Positions 54,501 to 61,870 of a stretch of 64,000 bases of DNA are shown here, in pieces (position 1 is the first letter of the stretch; each line of letters starts with the position of its first letter). Source of the DNA: Gemmatimonadota bacterium (GTDB taxonomy: Bacteria; Gemmatimonadota; Gemmatimonadetes; Gemmatimonadales; Gemmatimonadaceae); assembly GCA_020161135.1 (NCBI GenBank), contig JAIUOB010000001.1:992001-1056000 (forward strand). Direction: 5' to 3'. Position numbers and translations under genes: made by a program. The notes beneath the pieces are model-generated. The model made no database searches, had not been told where the DNA came from, and saw only the letters and a list, made by a program, of their open reading frames with translations.

Positions 54501-54689
54501 AGCAAGGAGCAGTTTGCCGCCTCGCCGGATCTGCCCAAGGCGAATCAGGAGGCGATCATGGCGGCGCTGGACGCGCACACCGCCATGTCGACGCAGGCGC
54601 TCAACTCGCCGGCGATTCAGAAGGCGATGCTGGAGATCCTGCTCAAGTTCGGCGGGCTATATGAGGAGTTGCGGGGCGAGGCGGCGTAG
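51576..54689 (+). CDS. hsdR: Type I restriction endonuclease, R subunit
   Basis: 1037 residues. An N-terminal PD-(D/E)xK nuclease (D141, E155, K157 in NEIDLVLFLNG and TAELKTDF) is followed by a two-RecA superfamily-2 motor: Walker A HSAGSGKT (K311), DEAH box ADEAHSSQ (D419), TATP, and QTLSRLNRAYPGK as motif VI. The C-terminal helical part would bind the HsdM2S core. It translocates DNA and cuts unmodified DNA far from the target site. Its genes for M and S lie upstream at 45.4-49.6 kb, separated by the DUF433/DUF5615 pair and the winged-helix gene. No ribosome binding site is clear before ATG 51576. Confidence 0.95.
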   Translation: MTLHREIRFEEEICAHLAAHGWLYAAGDTAGYDRGRALYPDDVLAWVQASQPDAWETLQHQHGTSARETLLDRLRSQLDARGTLEVLRAGVDLLGLKARLAMAQFRPAFGLNADILARYAANRLRVVRQVRYSKHNENEIDLVLFLNGIAVATAELKTDFTQRVEDAVDQYRYDRHPYPKGRGPEPLLAFPQGALVHFAVSNSEVCMTTRLAGAETVFLPFNQGDGGGKGNPVNSAGHRTAYLWEEVWARDSWLEILGRYLVPERDAKKQMTRVLFPRYHQLDVTRKLQAAVLADGPGTKYLVQHSAGSGKTNSIAWTAHFLADLHDAEHRKVFHTVLVVSDRNVIDGQLQDAIFSFERKTGVVATVKGDGKAKSAELAEALKGDKKIVVCTIQTFPFALEAVRALAATEGKRFAVLADEAHSSQTGEAAAKLKELLSADELAALRDGGEVSTEDILAAQMSARADERNITFVAFTATPKNKTLELFGTRPNPARKPAPDNVPVPFHVYSMRQAIEEGFILDVLQNYTSYMAAFNLAHAGGGAAMDEREVERSAAMRGIMGWVRLHPYNIAQKVQVIVEHYRTTVAPLLNGTAKAMVVVGSRKEAVRWQRALQAYIREKGYALQSLVAFSGEVMDEESGPDAFTETSPTLNPGLKGRDIREAFKGPEFQILLAANKFQTGFDQPLLCAMYVDKRLDGIQAVQTLSRLNRAYPGKDTTYVVDFVNEPEDVLAAFRVYYETATLETTTDPHLVYDLRAKLDAAGYYDDFEVDRVAAVELDPSSKQSDLLRALEPVVDRLTKQFGAAQAAWRSATAAGDDAAADAAKQTMEALELFKRDVAAFVRLYTFLSQVFDYRTTDLEKRAIFYKHLVRLLDFGREREGIDLSKLELTHYALRYKGTSAPTLAREAPMPLPPISEAGSGAVQAREKARLAEIIERVNDLFTGELTETDRLTYVTRVIKGKLLESPVLRQQAQSNSKEQFAASPDLPKANQEAIMAALDAHTAMSTQALNSPAIQKAMLEILLKFGGLYEELRGEAA

Positions 54690-54697
54690 CGGCCCTG

Positions 54698-57235
54698 CTA
54701 GGGCGACATCGTGGCGCCCTTCGCCCGCCACTGCGCCGCCTGCTGCGGCTTTCCCCACGCCTCGTACAGCGTCACCAAGCGCTTGCGCGCGTCCTGCACC
54801 AGCGGCGAACCCTCGCCACGACTCGCGGTGAGCGCCTGCTCGCCGCGCAGCAGCAGCGGCTCGGCCTCGGCGAACCGTCGCGCTGCCGTGAGTCCCTCGC
54901 CCAGGATGCTCTCCGCCGATGCGATGAGGAAATGCCCGGTGGGGAGCTCACGGCGCCGGATGGCGAGGCTCTCGCGCAGCCAGGGCTCGGCCGCTCGCGC
55001 CGAGTCCATGCGGGCCAGCGAGCGACCCAGCACGTTCATCGCCGTGGCCACGACGGGGTGCGCGTCGTTGAGGGTGCGACCGCGCAGCGCGATCGCGCGG
55101 CGCGCCCACTTCGCCGCGTCGGGATAGCGCGCGGTGACCATGAGATGATCGGCGTAGTTGAGCATCGTCCACGCGTAGTCGGGGTGCTCCTCGCCCAGCA
55201 GCGTCGCTCGCATGCCGAGCACCGCGCGATAGGTGCTGTCGGCACGCGCCATGGCCCCGAGACGCTCCTGCACGGTGGCGAGCGGCGACATGAGGCTCGC
55301 GACCAGCGGGTGCGTGTCGCCGTAGGCGCGCCGCGCCGCCGCGATGCCCTCGAGATAGAGCGATTCGGCCTCGGCATGCCGCCCGAGTTCGCTCGTCACG
55401 AAGCCGAGGTTGCCGAGCAGGTTGGCCAGGGCGGAATCGCGCCGCGGCACCACGGCACGCTGGATGTCGACGGCGGCACGGAACGCCCGCTCGGCACCGG
55501 CGAGGTCGCCGAGTTGCGCCAGCAGGCGGCCCCGCGCGTCGGCGAGGTCGCTGCGCGCCTCCTCGTCGGGGAAGCCTTCGCGCTCGTAGATGGCGGCGGC
55601 ACGCTGCAGCGCCGTGTCGGCTGCGCCGTACTTCCCCTCGAACTCCATCGCCATGCTGAGACGCGTGAGCGACGACGCCGTCGTGCGCGTGCCGCGCGCG
55701 TCCGCACCGTCGAGCAGCGCGACGGCCTTGCGGAACTGCGCCTCCGCCAGCGGGAACTCACCCAGCGCGAGGTACGTGTCGCCGATGACCTGCCGAATCT
55801 CGGCGGCGATGGCGGGCCGGTCGTCGAGCGCATTCGCGCGCACGGCGGCGGAGTCGAGCACTTCGCGCACCTTCACGTCACGTCCGAACGATTCAGGGCT
55901 CGCCGCGCCGAGCATGACGCGCAGGAACTGCGCGACCTCGGTGGCGCGCGTGCGCTCGCGCTCGGCGGTGCGCCCCTGCACGACGACACCCACCAGCCCC
56001 GCGACCGTCGCGAGCAGCGCAACCGCAATCGCCGCGCTCTCGGCACGGCGACGGCGAATGAGCTTGCCGAAGCGATAGGTCCAGCCGTCCGGCCGCGCCG
56101 CGACCGGCTTGCCGTCCAGGAAACGTCCGATGTCGGCGCTCAGGTCGGCCATGGAGGCGTAGCGGCGCTCGGGCTCGTCGTGCAGCGCGGCCAGCACGAT
56201 CGCGTCGAGGTCGCCGGCGATGCGCTTGCGTGCGCGCGCGTGCGACGACTCGCCCAGCAGGGCGGCGCGCTGGGCCGGCATGGCCGCGCTGGGGCGTGGG
56301 GCGGTGGTCGTGCGCAACGTGCGCTCGAGCGACAGCGGTGACAGCCCACGGCGCTCGAACGGCAACGCCCCGGTGAGCAGCTCGAACAGCACCACACCGG
56401 CGGCGTAGACATCGGAACGCGTACCCACTGCGTCGCCGATGAGCTGCTCGGGGGACGCGTAGTCGGGCGTGAACGCGCGCGCGCCGAAACGCGTGACCGT
56501 CGCGTCGGCGTCGTCCTGCGCCGGCATGAGCTTCGCAATGCCGAAGTCGAGCACCTTGACGGTGCCGTCGGTGCTGACGAGGATGTTCGCCGGCTTGAGG
56601 TCGAGGTGGATGACCAGCCCCTGATGCGCGTGCTGCATGGCCGCGCACACCTGCCGGAAGAGCGCGAGCCGTTCACGGATCGTGAGCGCGCGCGCGTCGC
56701 ACCAGCGTGTGATGGGTTCACCCTCGATGAACTCCATCGCGAACCACGGCTGGCCGTCGGGCGTGACACCGCCGTCGAGGAGCGAGGCGATGTGCGGGTG
56801 GTGCAGGCTCGCGAGGATCTGCCGCTCCAGGCGGAAGCGCTCGATGGCCAGCTCCGACGTCGAGTGCTGCCCGAGCAGCTTGATGGCGACGCGCGTGCGG
56901 TACTGGTCGTCGGCGCGGGCGGCCTCGTACACGGTGCCCATGCCCCCCGCGCCGATACGCCGGGTGATCTCCCACGGGCCCAGTCGCGTGCCGACCCACG
57001 GGTCGGTGGCCTGCTCGACGAAGGCGATCGCCTCCGCGGCGATGGGACGATCGAGCGCGGCGCCAGTCTGGTCGTGCGCCGCGAGCAGGCCACGCAACTG
57101 CTCGGCCAGCGGCGCATCGGTTGCGGCGATGTCGGCCAGCGCCGCATCGCGCGCATCGGCCTCGAGCGCGATGAGCGTGTCGAAGTGCGATCGCAGGCGC
57201 GCGAAGCGTTCGTGCGTGAGCGTGTGGAAGGCCAT
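54698..57235 (-). CDS. Serine/threonine protein kinase with C-terminal TPR domain
   Basis: 845 residues. An N-terminal helical segment (1-75), a Pkn2-type kinase domain (glycine loop IGAGGMGTVYEA, lysine in TRVAIKLLG, catalytic loop H210-L211-D212-LKPANI, DFG, PDYASPEQL), one membrane helix (ESAAIAVALLATVAGLVGVVV) and about ten TPR-like repeats outside. The catalytic loop has Leu for the usual Arg, making it a non-RD kinase. It follows the sigma-factor gene by seven bases, a pairing common in bacteria rich in eukaryote-like kinases. Confidence 0.9.
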   Translation of the reverse strand: MAFHTLTHERFARLRSHFDTLIALEADARDAALADIAATDAPLAEQLRGLLAAHDQTGAALDRPIAAEAIAFVEQATDPWVGTRLGPWEITRRIGAGGMGTVYEAARADDQYRTRVAIKLLGQHSTSELAIERFRLERQILASLHHPHIASLLDGGVTPDGQPWFAMEFIEGEPITRWCDARALTIRERLALFRQVCAAMQHAHQGLVIHLDLKPANILVSTDGTVKVLDFGIAKLMPAQDDADATVTRFGARAFTPDYASPEQLIGDAVGTRSDVYAAGVVLFELLTGALPFERRGLSPLSLERTLRTTTAPRPSAAMPAQRAALLGESSHARARKRIAGDLDAIVLAALHDEPERRYASMADLSADIGRFLDGKPVAARPDGWTYRFGKLIRRRRAESAAIAVALLATVAGLVGVVVQGRTAERERTRATEVAQFLRVMLGAASPESFGRDVKVREVLDSAAVRANALDDRPAIAAEIRQVIGDTYLALGEFPLAEAQFRKAVALLDGADARGTRTTASSLTRLSMAMEFEGKYGAADTALQRAAAIYEREGFPDEEARSDLADARGRLLAQLGDLAGAERAFRAAVDIQRAVVPRRDSALANLLGNLGFVTSELGRHAEAESLYLEGIAAARRAYGDTHPLVASLMSPLATVQERLGAMARADSTYRAVLGMRATLLGEEHPDYAWTMLNYADHLMVTARYPDAAKWARRAIALRGRTLNDAHPVVATAMNVLGRSLARMDSARAAEPWLRESLAIRRRELPTGHFLIASAESILGEGLTAARRFAEAEPLLLRGEQALTASRGEGSPLVQDARKRLVTLYEAWGKPQQAAQWRAKGATMSP

Positions 57236-57242
57236 CGGCTGC

Positions 57243-57815
57243 TCAGGCGGCGGAGAGCGCCTGCAGCAGGAACGCGCGGGCGAAGGTCCAGTCGCGCTTC
57301 ACGGTGGCCGGCGACACCGAGAGCGCTTCGGCGGTGGCGTCGATATCGAGCCCGCCGAAGAAGCGCAGTTCGACGACCTGCGCCTGGCGCGGCGCGAGCG
57401 TGTCGAGTTTCTGCAGCGCGTCCTCGAGGGCCAGCAAGTCGAGCTGCTCGGCGCCGCCAGCGGAGGGTTCGTCGAGCGCGGCCTCGAGCGTGACGTGCAC
57501 GCCACCGTCGCGCTTCTGCCGTCCGCGGTGCCGCGCGTGATCGACCAGCATGCGGCGGATGACGCGCGCGGCCAGCGCGTAGAACTGCGCGCGATTGGTG
57601 AACGCCGACCGATCCTGCCCGACGAGCCGCAGGAACGCCTCATCGGCGAGTTCGGTGGGACGGAGCGTGTGTCCGTCGGCTTCGCGACGCAGCGCGGCGC
57701 TGGCAATGCGGTGCAACGCCTCCTGCACGCGAGCCGCCGCCCGATTCGCCGCGGAGGCGTCTCCCTGTCGTGCCCATTCGAGCAGCGTCGTGATGTCGGC
57801 GTCGCGTTCGGGCAT
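57243..57815 (-). CDS. ECF-type RNA polymerase sigma factor
   Basis: 190 residues from ATG 57815 (ATG 57842 also possible). Region 2 (ADEAFLRLVGQDRSAFTNRAQFYALAARVIRRMLVDHARHR) and region 4 (LAPRQAQVVELRFFGGLDIDATAEALSVSPATVKRDW) match the ECF group found with kinase-TPR proteins (TIGR02999-type). No anti-sigma gene with a zinc motif is adjacent; the kinase downstream is the likely partner. Confidence 0.88.
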   Translation of the reverse strand: MPERDADITTLLEWARQGDASAANRAAARVQEALHRIASAALRREADGHTLRPTELADEAFLRLVGQDRSAFTNRAQFYALAARVIRRMLVDHARHRGRQKRDGGVHVTLEAALDEPSAGGAEQLDLLALEDALQKLDTLAPRQAQVVELRFFGGLDIDATAEALSVSPATVKRDWTFARAFLLQALSAA

Positions 57816-57887
57816 GCGGAGGGCAGTGGGTGGCTCCGGCAACGCTACGAGGCCGTGCAGACGAGGGCAAGCCGCACCCTCGTCCGG

Positions 57888-58373
57888 TCATCCGCCGCGG
57901 TGGATCGCCTCCGCGCGGGCGGTGAGCGCCTCGGGGGCGAGTTGCTCGAGCGGGAGGGCCAACAGGGCATCGACGCGGGCCGACAGGGCGTCCCACGTGG
58001 CCGCGAAGGCCGCGCGCGCCGCCTCCGGCGTTTCCGCGTCGGCGGGATCGGGGAGTCCCCAGTGCACTTGCGCCACGGCACCGGGAAAGAAGGGACAGGC
58101 GTCGCGCGCGTTGTCACACACCGTGATGACCAGGTCGAACCGCTCGCCCGCGACATCGTCGATGGACTGCGGCACCTTGCCGTTCCACGCGATACCGTGG
58201 GCCGCGAGTACCTCGATCGCGTACGGGTTCACACGCGCCGCGGGGCGAGAGCCCGCGCTCGCCGCCGTCACGTGGCCGGCACGACGCTCGGCGCCACGCG
58301 TCGCGATCAGCGCCTCGGCGATCTGACTGCGCGCCGAGTTGCCGGTGCACAGGATCAGGATGCGATAGGGCAT
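57888..58373 (-). CDS. arsC: Arsenate reductase, low-molecular-weight phosphatase type
   Basis: 161 residues. The phosphate-loop motif is CTGNSARSQ (C9) and the redox pair is C86 and C93 in VCDNARDACPFFPG, matching Cys10, Cys82 and Cys89 of the thioredoxin-coupled S. aureus enzyme. It reduces arsenate to arsenite in the cytoplasm. Last gene of the arsR-arsM-arsN2-arsC run; three bases separate it from arsN2. Confidence 0.93.
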   Translation of the reverse strand: MPYRILILCTGNSARSQIAEALIATRGAERRAGHVTAASAGSRPAARVNPYAIEVLAAHGIAWNGKVPQSIDDVAGERFDLVITVCDNARDACPFFPGAVAQVHWGLPDPADAETPEAARAAFAATWDALSARVDALLALPLEQLAPEALTARAEAIHRGG

Positions 58374-58376
58374 GGG

Positions 58377-58838
58377 TCAGGCCGCCGCGAGTGGACGGCG
58401 CATGGCGACCGCCGAGGCAGGGCAGGCGCCGGCGAACTCCACGGTGCCAGCGACTTCTGCTGGCACCTCCGCGCGCTCGACGCGGGTGAAGCCGAAGCGC
58501 GGGAAGTAGTGCTCGGCGGTCAGCGTGAGCAGGTACAGGGCGTTCATTCCCCGTGCCTCGGCCTGCGCCACCGCGCGCTCGACGAGCGTGTGCCCAAGGC
58601 CATGACGCTGCCAGTCGCTGCGCACGGCCACCGAGCGGAGCAGCGCGTAGGTGCAGCACTCCTCCACTCCCGCCACGGCCACCAGGGCCTCGTCGTGGGT
58701 GGCCACGATGAACTGCGACGGATCGTGGGCGAACATCTCGGCGACGCCGGCGACCGGCAAGGCATGCGAAGTCAGCAACTGCTCGACGGCGTCGCGGTCG
58801 GCCGCCGTGGCGGCGCGGAACACGGGGGACGTGTGCAT
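58377..58838 (-). CDS. arsN2: GNAT acetyltransferase, ArsN2-like
   Basis: 153 residues from ATG 58838. A GNAT fold with the acetyl-CoA loop SVAVRSDWQRHGLGHTLV and YLLTLTAEHYFPRFGFTRVER; the latter and CPASAVAMRR at the end are typical of the ArsN2 group found in arsenic operons. Related ArsN1 enzymes detoxify an organoarsenical antibiotic; the substrate of ArsN2 is not settled. It lies 17 bp after arsM and 3 bp before arsC. Confidence 0.85.
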   Translation of the reverse strand: MHTSPVFRAATAADRDAVEQLLTSHALPVAGVAEMFAHDPSQFIVATHDEALVAVAGVEECCTYALLRSVAVRSDWQRHGLGHTLVERAVAQAEARGMNALYLLTLTAEHYFPRFGFTRVERAEVPAEVAGTVEFAGACPASAVAMRRPLAAA

Positions 58839-58855
58839 GAGAGCCTCGGTGCGCG

Positions 58856-59740
58856 TCAGGCGGTGGCGAGCGGCTTGGTGGCGACCGGCTTGGTGGCGCG
58901 GACGAACGCAGCCATCACGCGGCCATCGACCTCGTCCAAATGTGCGTCGACATCGACGCCGGCCTCGCTGAGGAACGTGCGGGCCTCGGCCGCGCGGTAG
59001 ATGCGCGTGGGCTCGATGGAGGCCTCGGTGAAGCCTGCGGCGGTGAGCTTGGCGAGAAACTCCGTCTCCTCGAGTGCGCCGGAGACGCATCCCACCCACA
59101 GCTCCATCGACCGACGGATGGCGTCGGGAATTTCGCCTCGCACGACCACGTCGCTGACGGCAAAGCGACCGCCCGGCTTGAGCACGCGGAATGCCTCGGC
59201 CAGCACCTTCGACTTGTCGGCCGAGAGGTTGATGACGCAGTTGGAGATGATGACGTCGACCGAGGCATCCGGCAGCGGGATGTGCTCGATCTGCCCCTTG
59301 AGGAACTCGACGTTCGTGGCGCCCGCCTCGGCCGCATTGCGCCGTGCGAGGGCGAGCATGTCGTCGGTCATATCGAGGCCGTACGCCTTGCCCGTGGGGC
59401 CCACGCGGCGGGCGGAGAGCAGCACGTCGATGCCGCCGCCCGATCCGAGATCGAGGACGACCTCACCGGCACGCAGCTCGGCGAGTGCGGTCGGGTTGCC
59501 ACAGCCGAGGGAGGCGAGGACGGCGGCCGGCGGGAGCTCGTCGGTCTCGCCGCGGACGTAGAGGTTGGAGGAGATCGGGTCGGCGTCGCGATCGGTGGCG
59601 GTCGCGCTGCAGCAGGAGGGGCCGCAGCAGCTCGCGGCCGCGGCGTCCGGCGTGTCTGCCGTCTGCAGGACGCGGCGGGCCAGGTCGCCGTAGCGGGCGC
59701 GGACGATCTCGGTGACGGGCGTGGTGTCGGTGGTGGTCAT
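58856..59740 (-). CDS. arsM: Arsenite S-adenosylmethionine methyltransferase
   Basis: 294 residues from ATG 59740 with a GGGAGAA ribosome binding site. SAM motif VLDLGSGGGID (95-105). Conserved cysteines are C80 (SLGCGNPTALA), C168 (ISNCVINLS) and C218 (WVGCVSGAL), which bind arsenite, plus an N-terminal cluster SCCGPSCCS (37-45). It methylates arsenite to mono- and dimethyl forms. Second gene of the operon; a sequence like the arsR promoter element occurs in the 88-bp gap before it. Confidence 0.93.
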   Translation of the reverse strand: MTTTDTTPVTEIVRARYGDLARRVLQTADTPDAAAASCCGPSCCSATATDRDADPISSNLYVRGETDELPPAAVLASLGCGNPTALAELRAGEVVLDLGSGGGIDVLLSARRVGPTGKAYGLDMTDDMLALARRNAAEAGATNVEFLKGQIEHIPLPDASVDVIISNCVINLSADKSKVLAEAFRVLKPGGRFAVSDVVVRGEIPDAIRRSMELWVGCVSGALEETEFLAKLTAAGFTEASIEPTRIYRAAEARTFLSEAGVDVDAHLDEVDGRVMAAFVRATKPVATKPLATA

Positions 59741-59761
59741 GGCTTCTCCCAGCAAGAAATG

Positions 59762-59773
59762 TTGATATGTTAA
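59762..59773 (-). promoter_or_regulatory. Second copy of the arsR promoter 12-mer, before arsM
   Basis: TTGATATGTTAA differs at one base from TTGATATGTCAA in the arsR promoter (60229-60240). It lies in the arsR-arsM gap, 22 bases from the arsM ATG. Only one half of the repressor palindrome is kept and no -10 is evident, so it may be a weak ArsR site or remnant. Confidence 0.35.
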
Positions 59774-59828
59774 AGCTGATGAGCGGTGCGACAGGGGGTG
59801 CGGACGGGCAGGTGCCAGATCGGGTGCG

Positions 59829-60206
59829 TCAGCCGCAGCAGTCGGTGACGACGCGCAGCGCGCGCTTCGCACCAGCGGTGGCTGCCTTGGCGGTCTTGGG
59901 CGCGCCGGGCACGGCGGCGTCGCTGCCGCTGAGGCGTGCGAGCGACGCGTGCACCTCGGCGAAGGTCGACGTGGCCAGCGTGTAGTACATCCAACGCCCC
60001 TCGCGCCGGTCGTTCACCAGGCCGGCTTCACGCAGCACGCGCAGGTGAAACGAAAGACGGGACTGCGCGGCGTCGAGTTCGGCCTGCAGCTCGCAGACGC
60101 AGCGCTCGCCGTCGCGCAGCAGCTCGAGGATTTCCAGCCGCGTCTCGTCGGAGAGGGCGTGGAAGAGCGCGGCGGTGCGGGTGAGCGGATCGGCGACAGC
60201 GGGCAT
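59829..60206 (-). CDS. arsR: ArsR-family arsenic-responsive repressor
   Basis: 125 residues. A winged helix-turn-helix (FHALSDETRLEILELLRDGERCVCEL, LSFHLRVLREAGLVNDRREGRWMYY). The arsenite-binding pair is C36 and C38 in the helix-3 ERCVCEL, as in plasmid R773 ArsR, with a further CC near the C-terminus (DCCG). It represses its own operon until arsenite binds. The promoter palindrome is described separately. Confidence 0.93.
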   Translation of the reverse strand: MPAVADPLTRTAALFHALSDETRLEILELLRDGERCVCELQAELDAAQSRLSFHLRVLREAGLVNDRREGRWMYYTLATSTFAEVHASLARLSGSDAAVPGAPKTAKAATAGAKRALRVVTDCCG

Positions 60207-60212
60207 GGTCGA

Positions 60213-60240
60213 ACAATATCAACGAAAATTGATATGTCAA
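60213..60240 (-). promoter_or_regulatory. arsR promoter and operator
   Basis: On the minus strand a perfect -35 TTGACA (60235-60240) and a -10 TATTGT (60213-60218) are 16 bp apart. The inverted repeat ATATCAA-N6-TTGATAT (60216-60235) occupies the spacer, the classic place for an ArsR/SmtB operator with ATCAA/TTGAT half-sites. The -10 ends six bases before the ATG and no ribosome binding site is present, which predicts a leaderless message. Confidence 0.75.
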
Positions 60241-60259
60241 GCCGCGCTCCGGCGGCGCC

Positions 60260-61390
60260 TCACGGCCGATAGCGCCAGGCCTTCCGCTGGGGCGGCAGGT
60301 TCGCGCCGTAGCCCCCCGTGAGCAGGACCGCGCCGCCGGGGAGCAGCGCCGTGGCGGAGAACTGACCGGCGATGCCCTCGTCGCCCGGAATGACGGTGCT
60401 CGTCCCCGTCCGCACGTCGACCCGCTCGGCGTCGGCGTGTCCGCCCGCGAGCAACACGGTGGCATCGGGGAGCAGCACCGACGACGCGGCGTGCTTGTAG
60501 CGGCCGCGTTGCAGCGCCGGCCCCGCGGAGAACGTGCCCGTGCGCGGGTCGTAGATCTCGCTGTCGGTGAACACGCCGCGGTTGTCGCGCTCATCTGCGC
60601 CGCCGCTGACGAACACGCGACCATCCGCGAGCGCCACGGCGTCGTGCTTGTGCCGCCGTCGCTGCATCGAGCCGGTGGGCGTGAAGCGATTGGTCGCGGG
60701 ATCGAACAGCTCGGCCGAGGCGAACAGTTCGATCTGCTCGCGGCGTCCGCGATGTCCGCCCACCACGAGGACGCGGCCGTCGGGGAGGCGTACGGCGACG
60801 TGACTCTCGCGCGCGACTGCCATGTCATCGACCGGGGTGAACCTTCCGATGGTGGGGTCGTAGCGTTCGGCGCTGGCGAGGAACGTCCACCCCGGGCCCA
60901 CACCGCCGACGAGCAACACGCTGCCATCGCGCAGCGCCACGGCGACGTGCCCAGCGCGCGCCGAGGTCATGCTGCCGGTGGCGGCAAAGGTGCCGCGCTT
61001 CGGGTCGTAGATCTCCGCCGAGGCTGTCACCTCCATGCCGTCGGTGTAGCCGCCCGTGAGCAGTACGCGCCCGTCGGGCAGCGGCGTGGCCGTGTGCGAC
61101 AGGCGCGTCGCCCGCATCGGGGGAAGCGGCGTGAAGCGCTCGGTGCGCGGGTCGTACAGTTCGGCGCTGTGCGCGGCCAGCTCGCGCCCCGCGAAGCCGC
61201 CGGCAATGAGCACGCGGCCGTCGCCGAGCGTGGTGGCCGTATGACTCATCCGCGCGACGGCCATGGGCGCGACCGGCGTGATGCGCGGTTCGGCGCGTCC
61301 CGTGGCGCGTTCACGTGACGCCGCGGCAGACAGGAAGATCGTCGCGCTGGCGACCAGCACCAACGCGACCGCGCGCGGGAATCGAGACAT
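60260..61390 (-). CDS. Secreted kelch-repeat protein
   Basis: 376 residues. A signal peptide (about 1-24) and six kelch-type repeats of about 50 residues, each with the pattern SHTATTLGDGRVLIAGG, then SAELYDPRTERFTPLPPM. They should form one six-bladed beta-propeller. No enzyme motif seen; such proteins bind sugars or proteins outside the cytoplasm. It lies just upstream of the arsenic operon on the same strand with 19 bp between it and the arsR promoter. Confidence 0.82.
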   Translation of the reverse strand: MSRFPRAVALVLVASATIFLSAAASRERATGRAEPRITPVAPMAVARMSHTATTLGDGRVLIAGGFAGRELAAHSAELYDPRTERFTPLPPMRATRLSHTATPLPDGRVLLTGGYTDGMEVTASAEIYDPKRGTFAATGSMTSARAGHVAVALRDGSVLLVGGVGPGWTFLASAERYDPTIGRFTPVDDMAVARESHVAVRLPDGRVLVVGGHRGRREQIELFASAELFDPATNRFTPTGSMQRRRHKHDAVALADGRVFVSGGADERDNRGVFTDSEIYDPRTGTFSAGPALQRGRYKHAASSVLLPDATVLLAGGHADAERVDVRTGTSTVIPGDEGIAGQFSATALLPGGAVLLTGGYGANLPPQRKAWRYRP

Positions 61391-61465
61391 GTGGGCTCCG
61401 GGAAGCGGTTGGGGGATGCCGCTTCGATGCCGGTGACGTGCGGGTGGTTGCAGCGCGTCGGGGCG

Positions 61466-61783
61466 CTACTCCGCCGTGGGCGGCTCCACCGGCAGGCGCT
61501 TCTCGAGGATCGACTCCCACACCGCCTCGACCGCCTCGATGGCGGCCGTATCGACCGTCGCGCCCTCGAGTCGGTGCGTGAGCCGGCGATGGTTGCGCTG
61601 ATAGGCCTTTGCGTAACGGGTGCGCGCCTGGGCGGGCGTGACGTTCTTCGCATACCAGCCGGCCACCACGCCGAGTGTGGCTTCGTTCCACTGATTCGGC
61701 GGGAGCGAGCCATCCTCGAACTGGAGGACGAGCTCCCACTCCCACGAGCGGTGTTCGGCGGTGAAGCTGTTCGGGTCGGTCAT
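61466..61783 (-). CDS. Small conserved-looking hypothetical protein
   Basis: 105 residues, rich in Trp, Glu and Arg: EHRSWEWELVLQFEDGSLPPNQWNEATLGVVAGWYAKN then helical ARTRYAKAYQRNHRRLTHRL. No signal peptide or known motif. Composition and length suggest a real cytoplasmic protein; family and role not recognised. Confidence 0.65.
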   Translation of the reverse strand: MTDPNSFTAEHRSWEWELVLQFEDGSLPPNQWNEATLGVVAGWYAKNVTPAQARTRYAKAYQRNHRRLTHRLEGATVDTAAIEAVEAVWESILEKRLPVEPPTAE

Positions 61784-61870
61784 GGGCGGGCTCGCGCGTG
61801 GGGGAGACAGGGGTCGGCCTACTGCAACCTACGCCGCGGACCTCCCCGTCGCTGCGCTGGCGCGTTCCCG

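Noticed and set aside
45453..54689. Integrated prophage or integrative element carrying the R-M island
   Set aside because: No integrase, transposase, phage structural gene, flanking tRNA or attachment-site duplication was seen.
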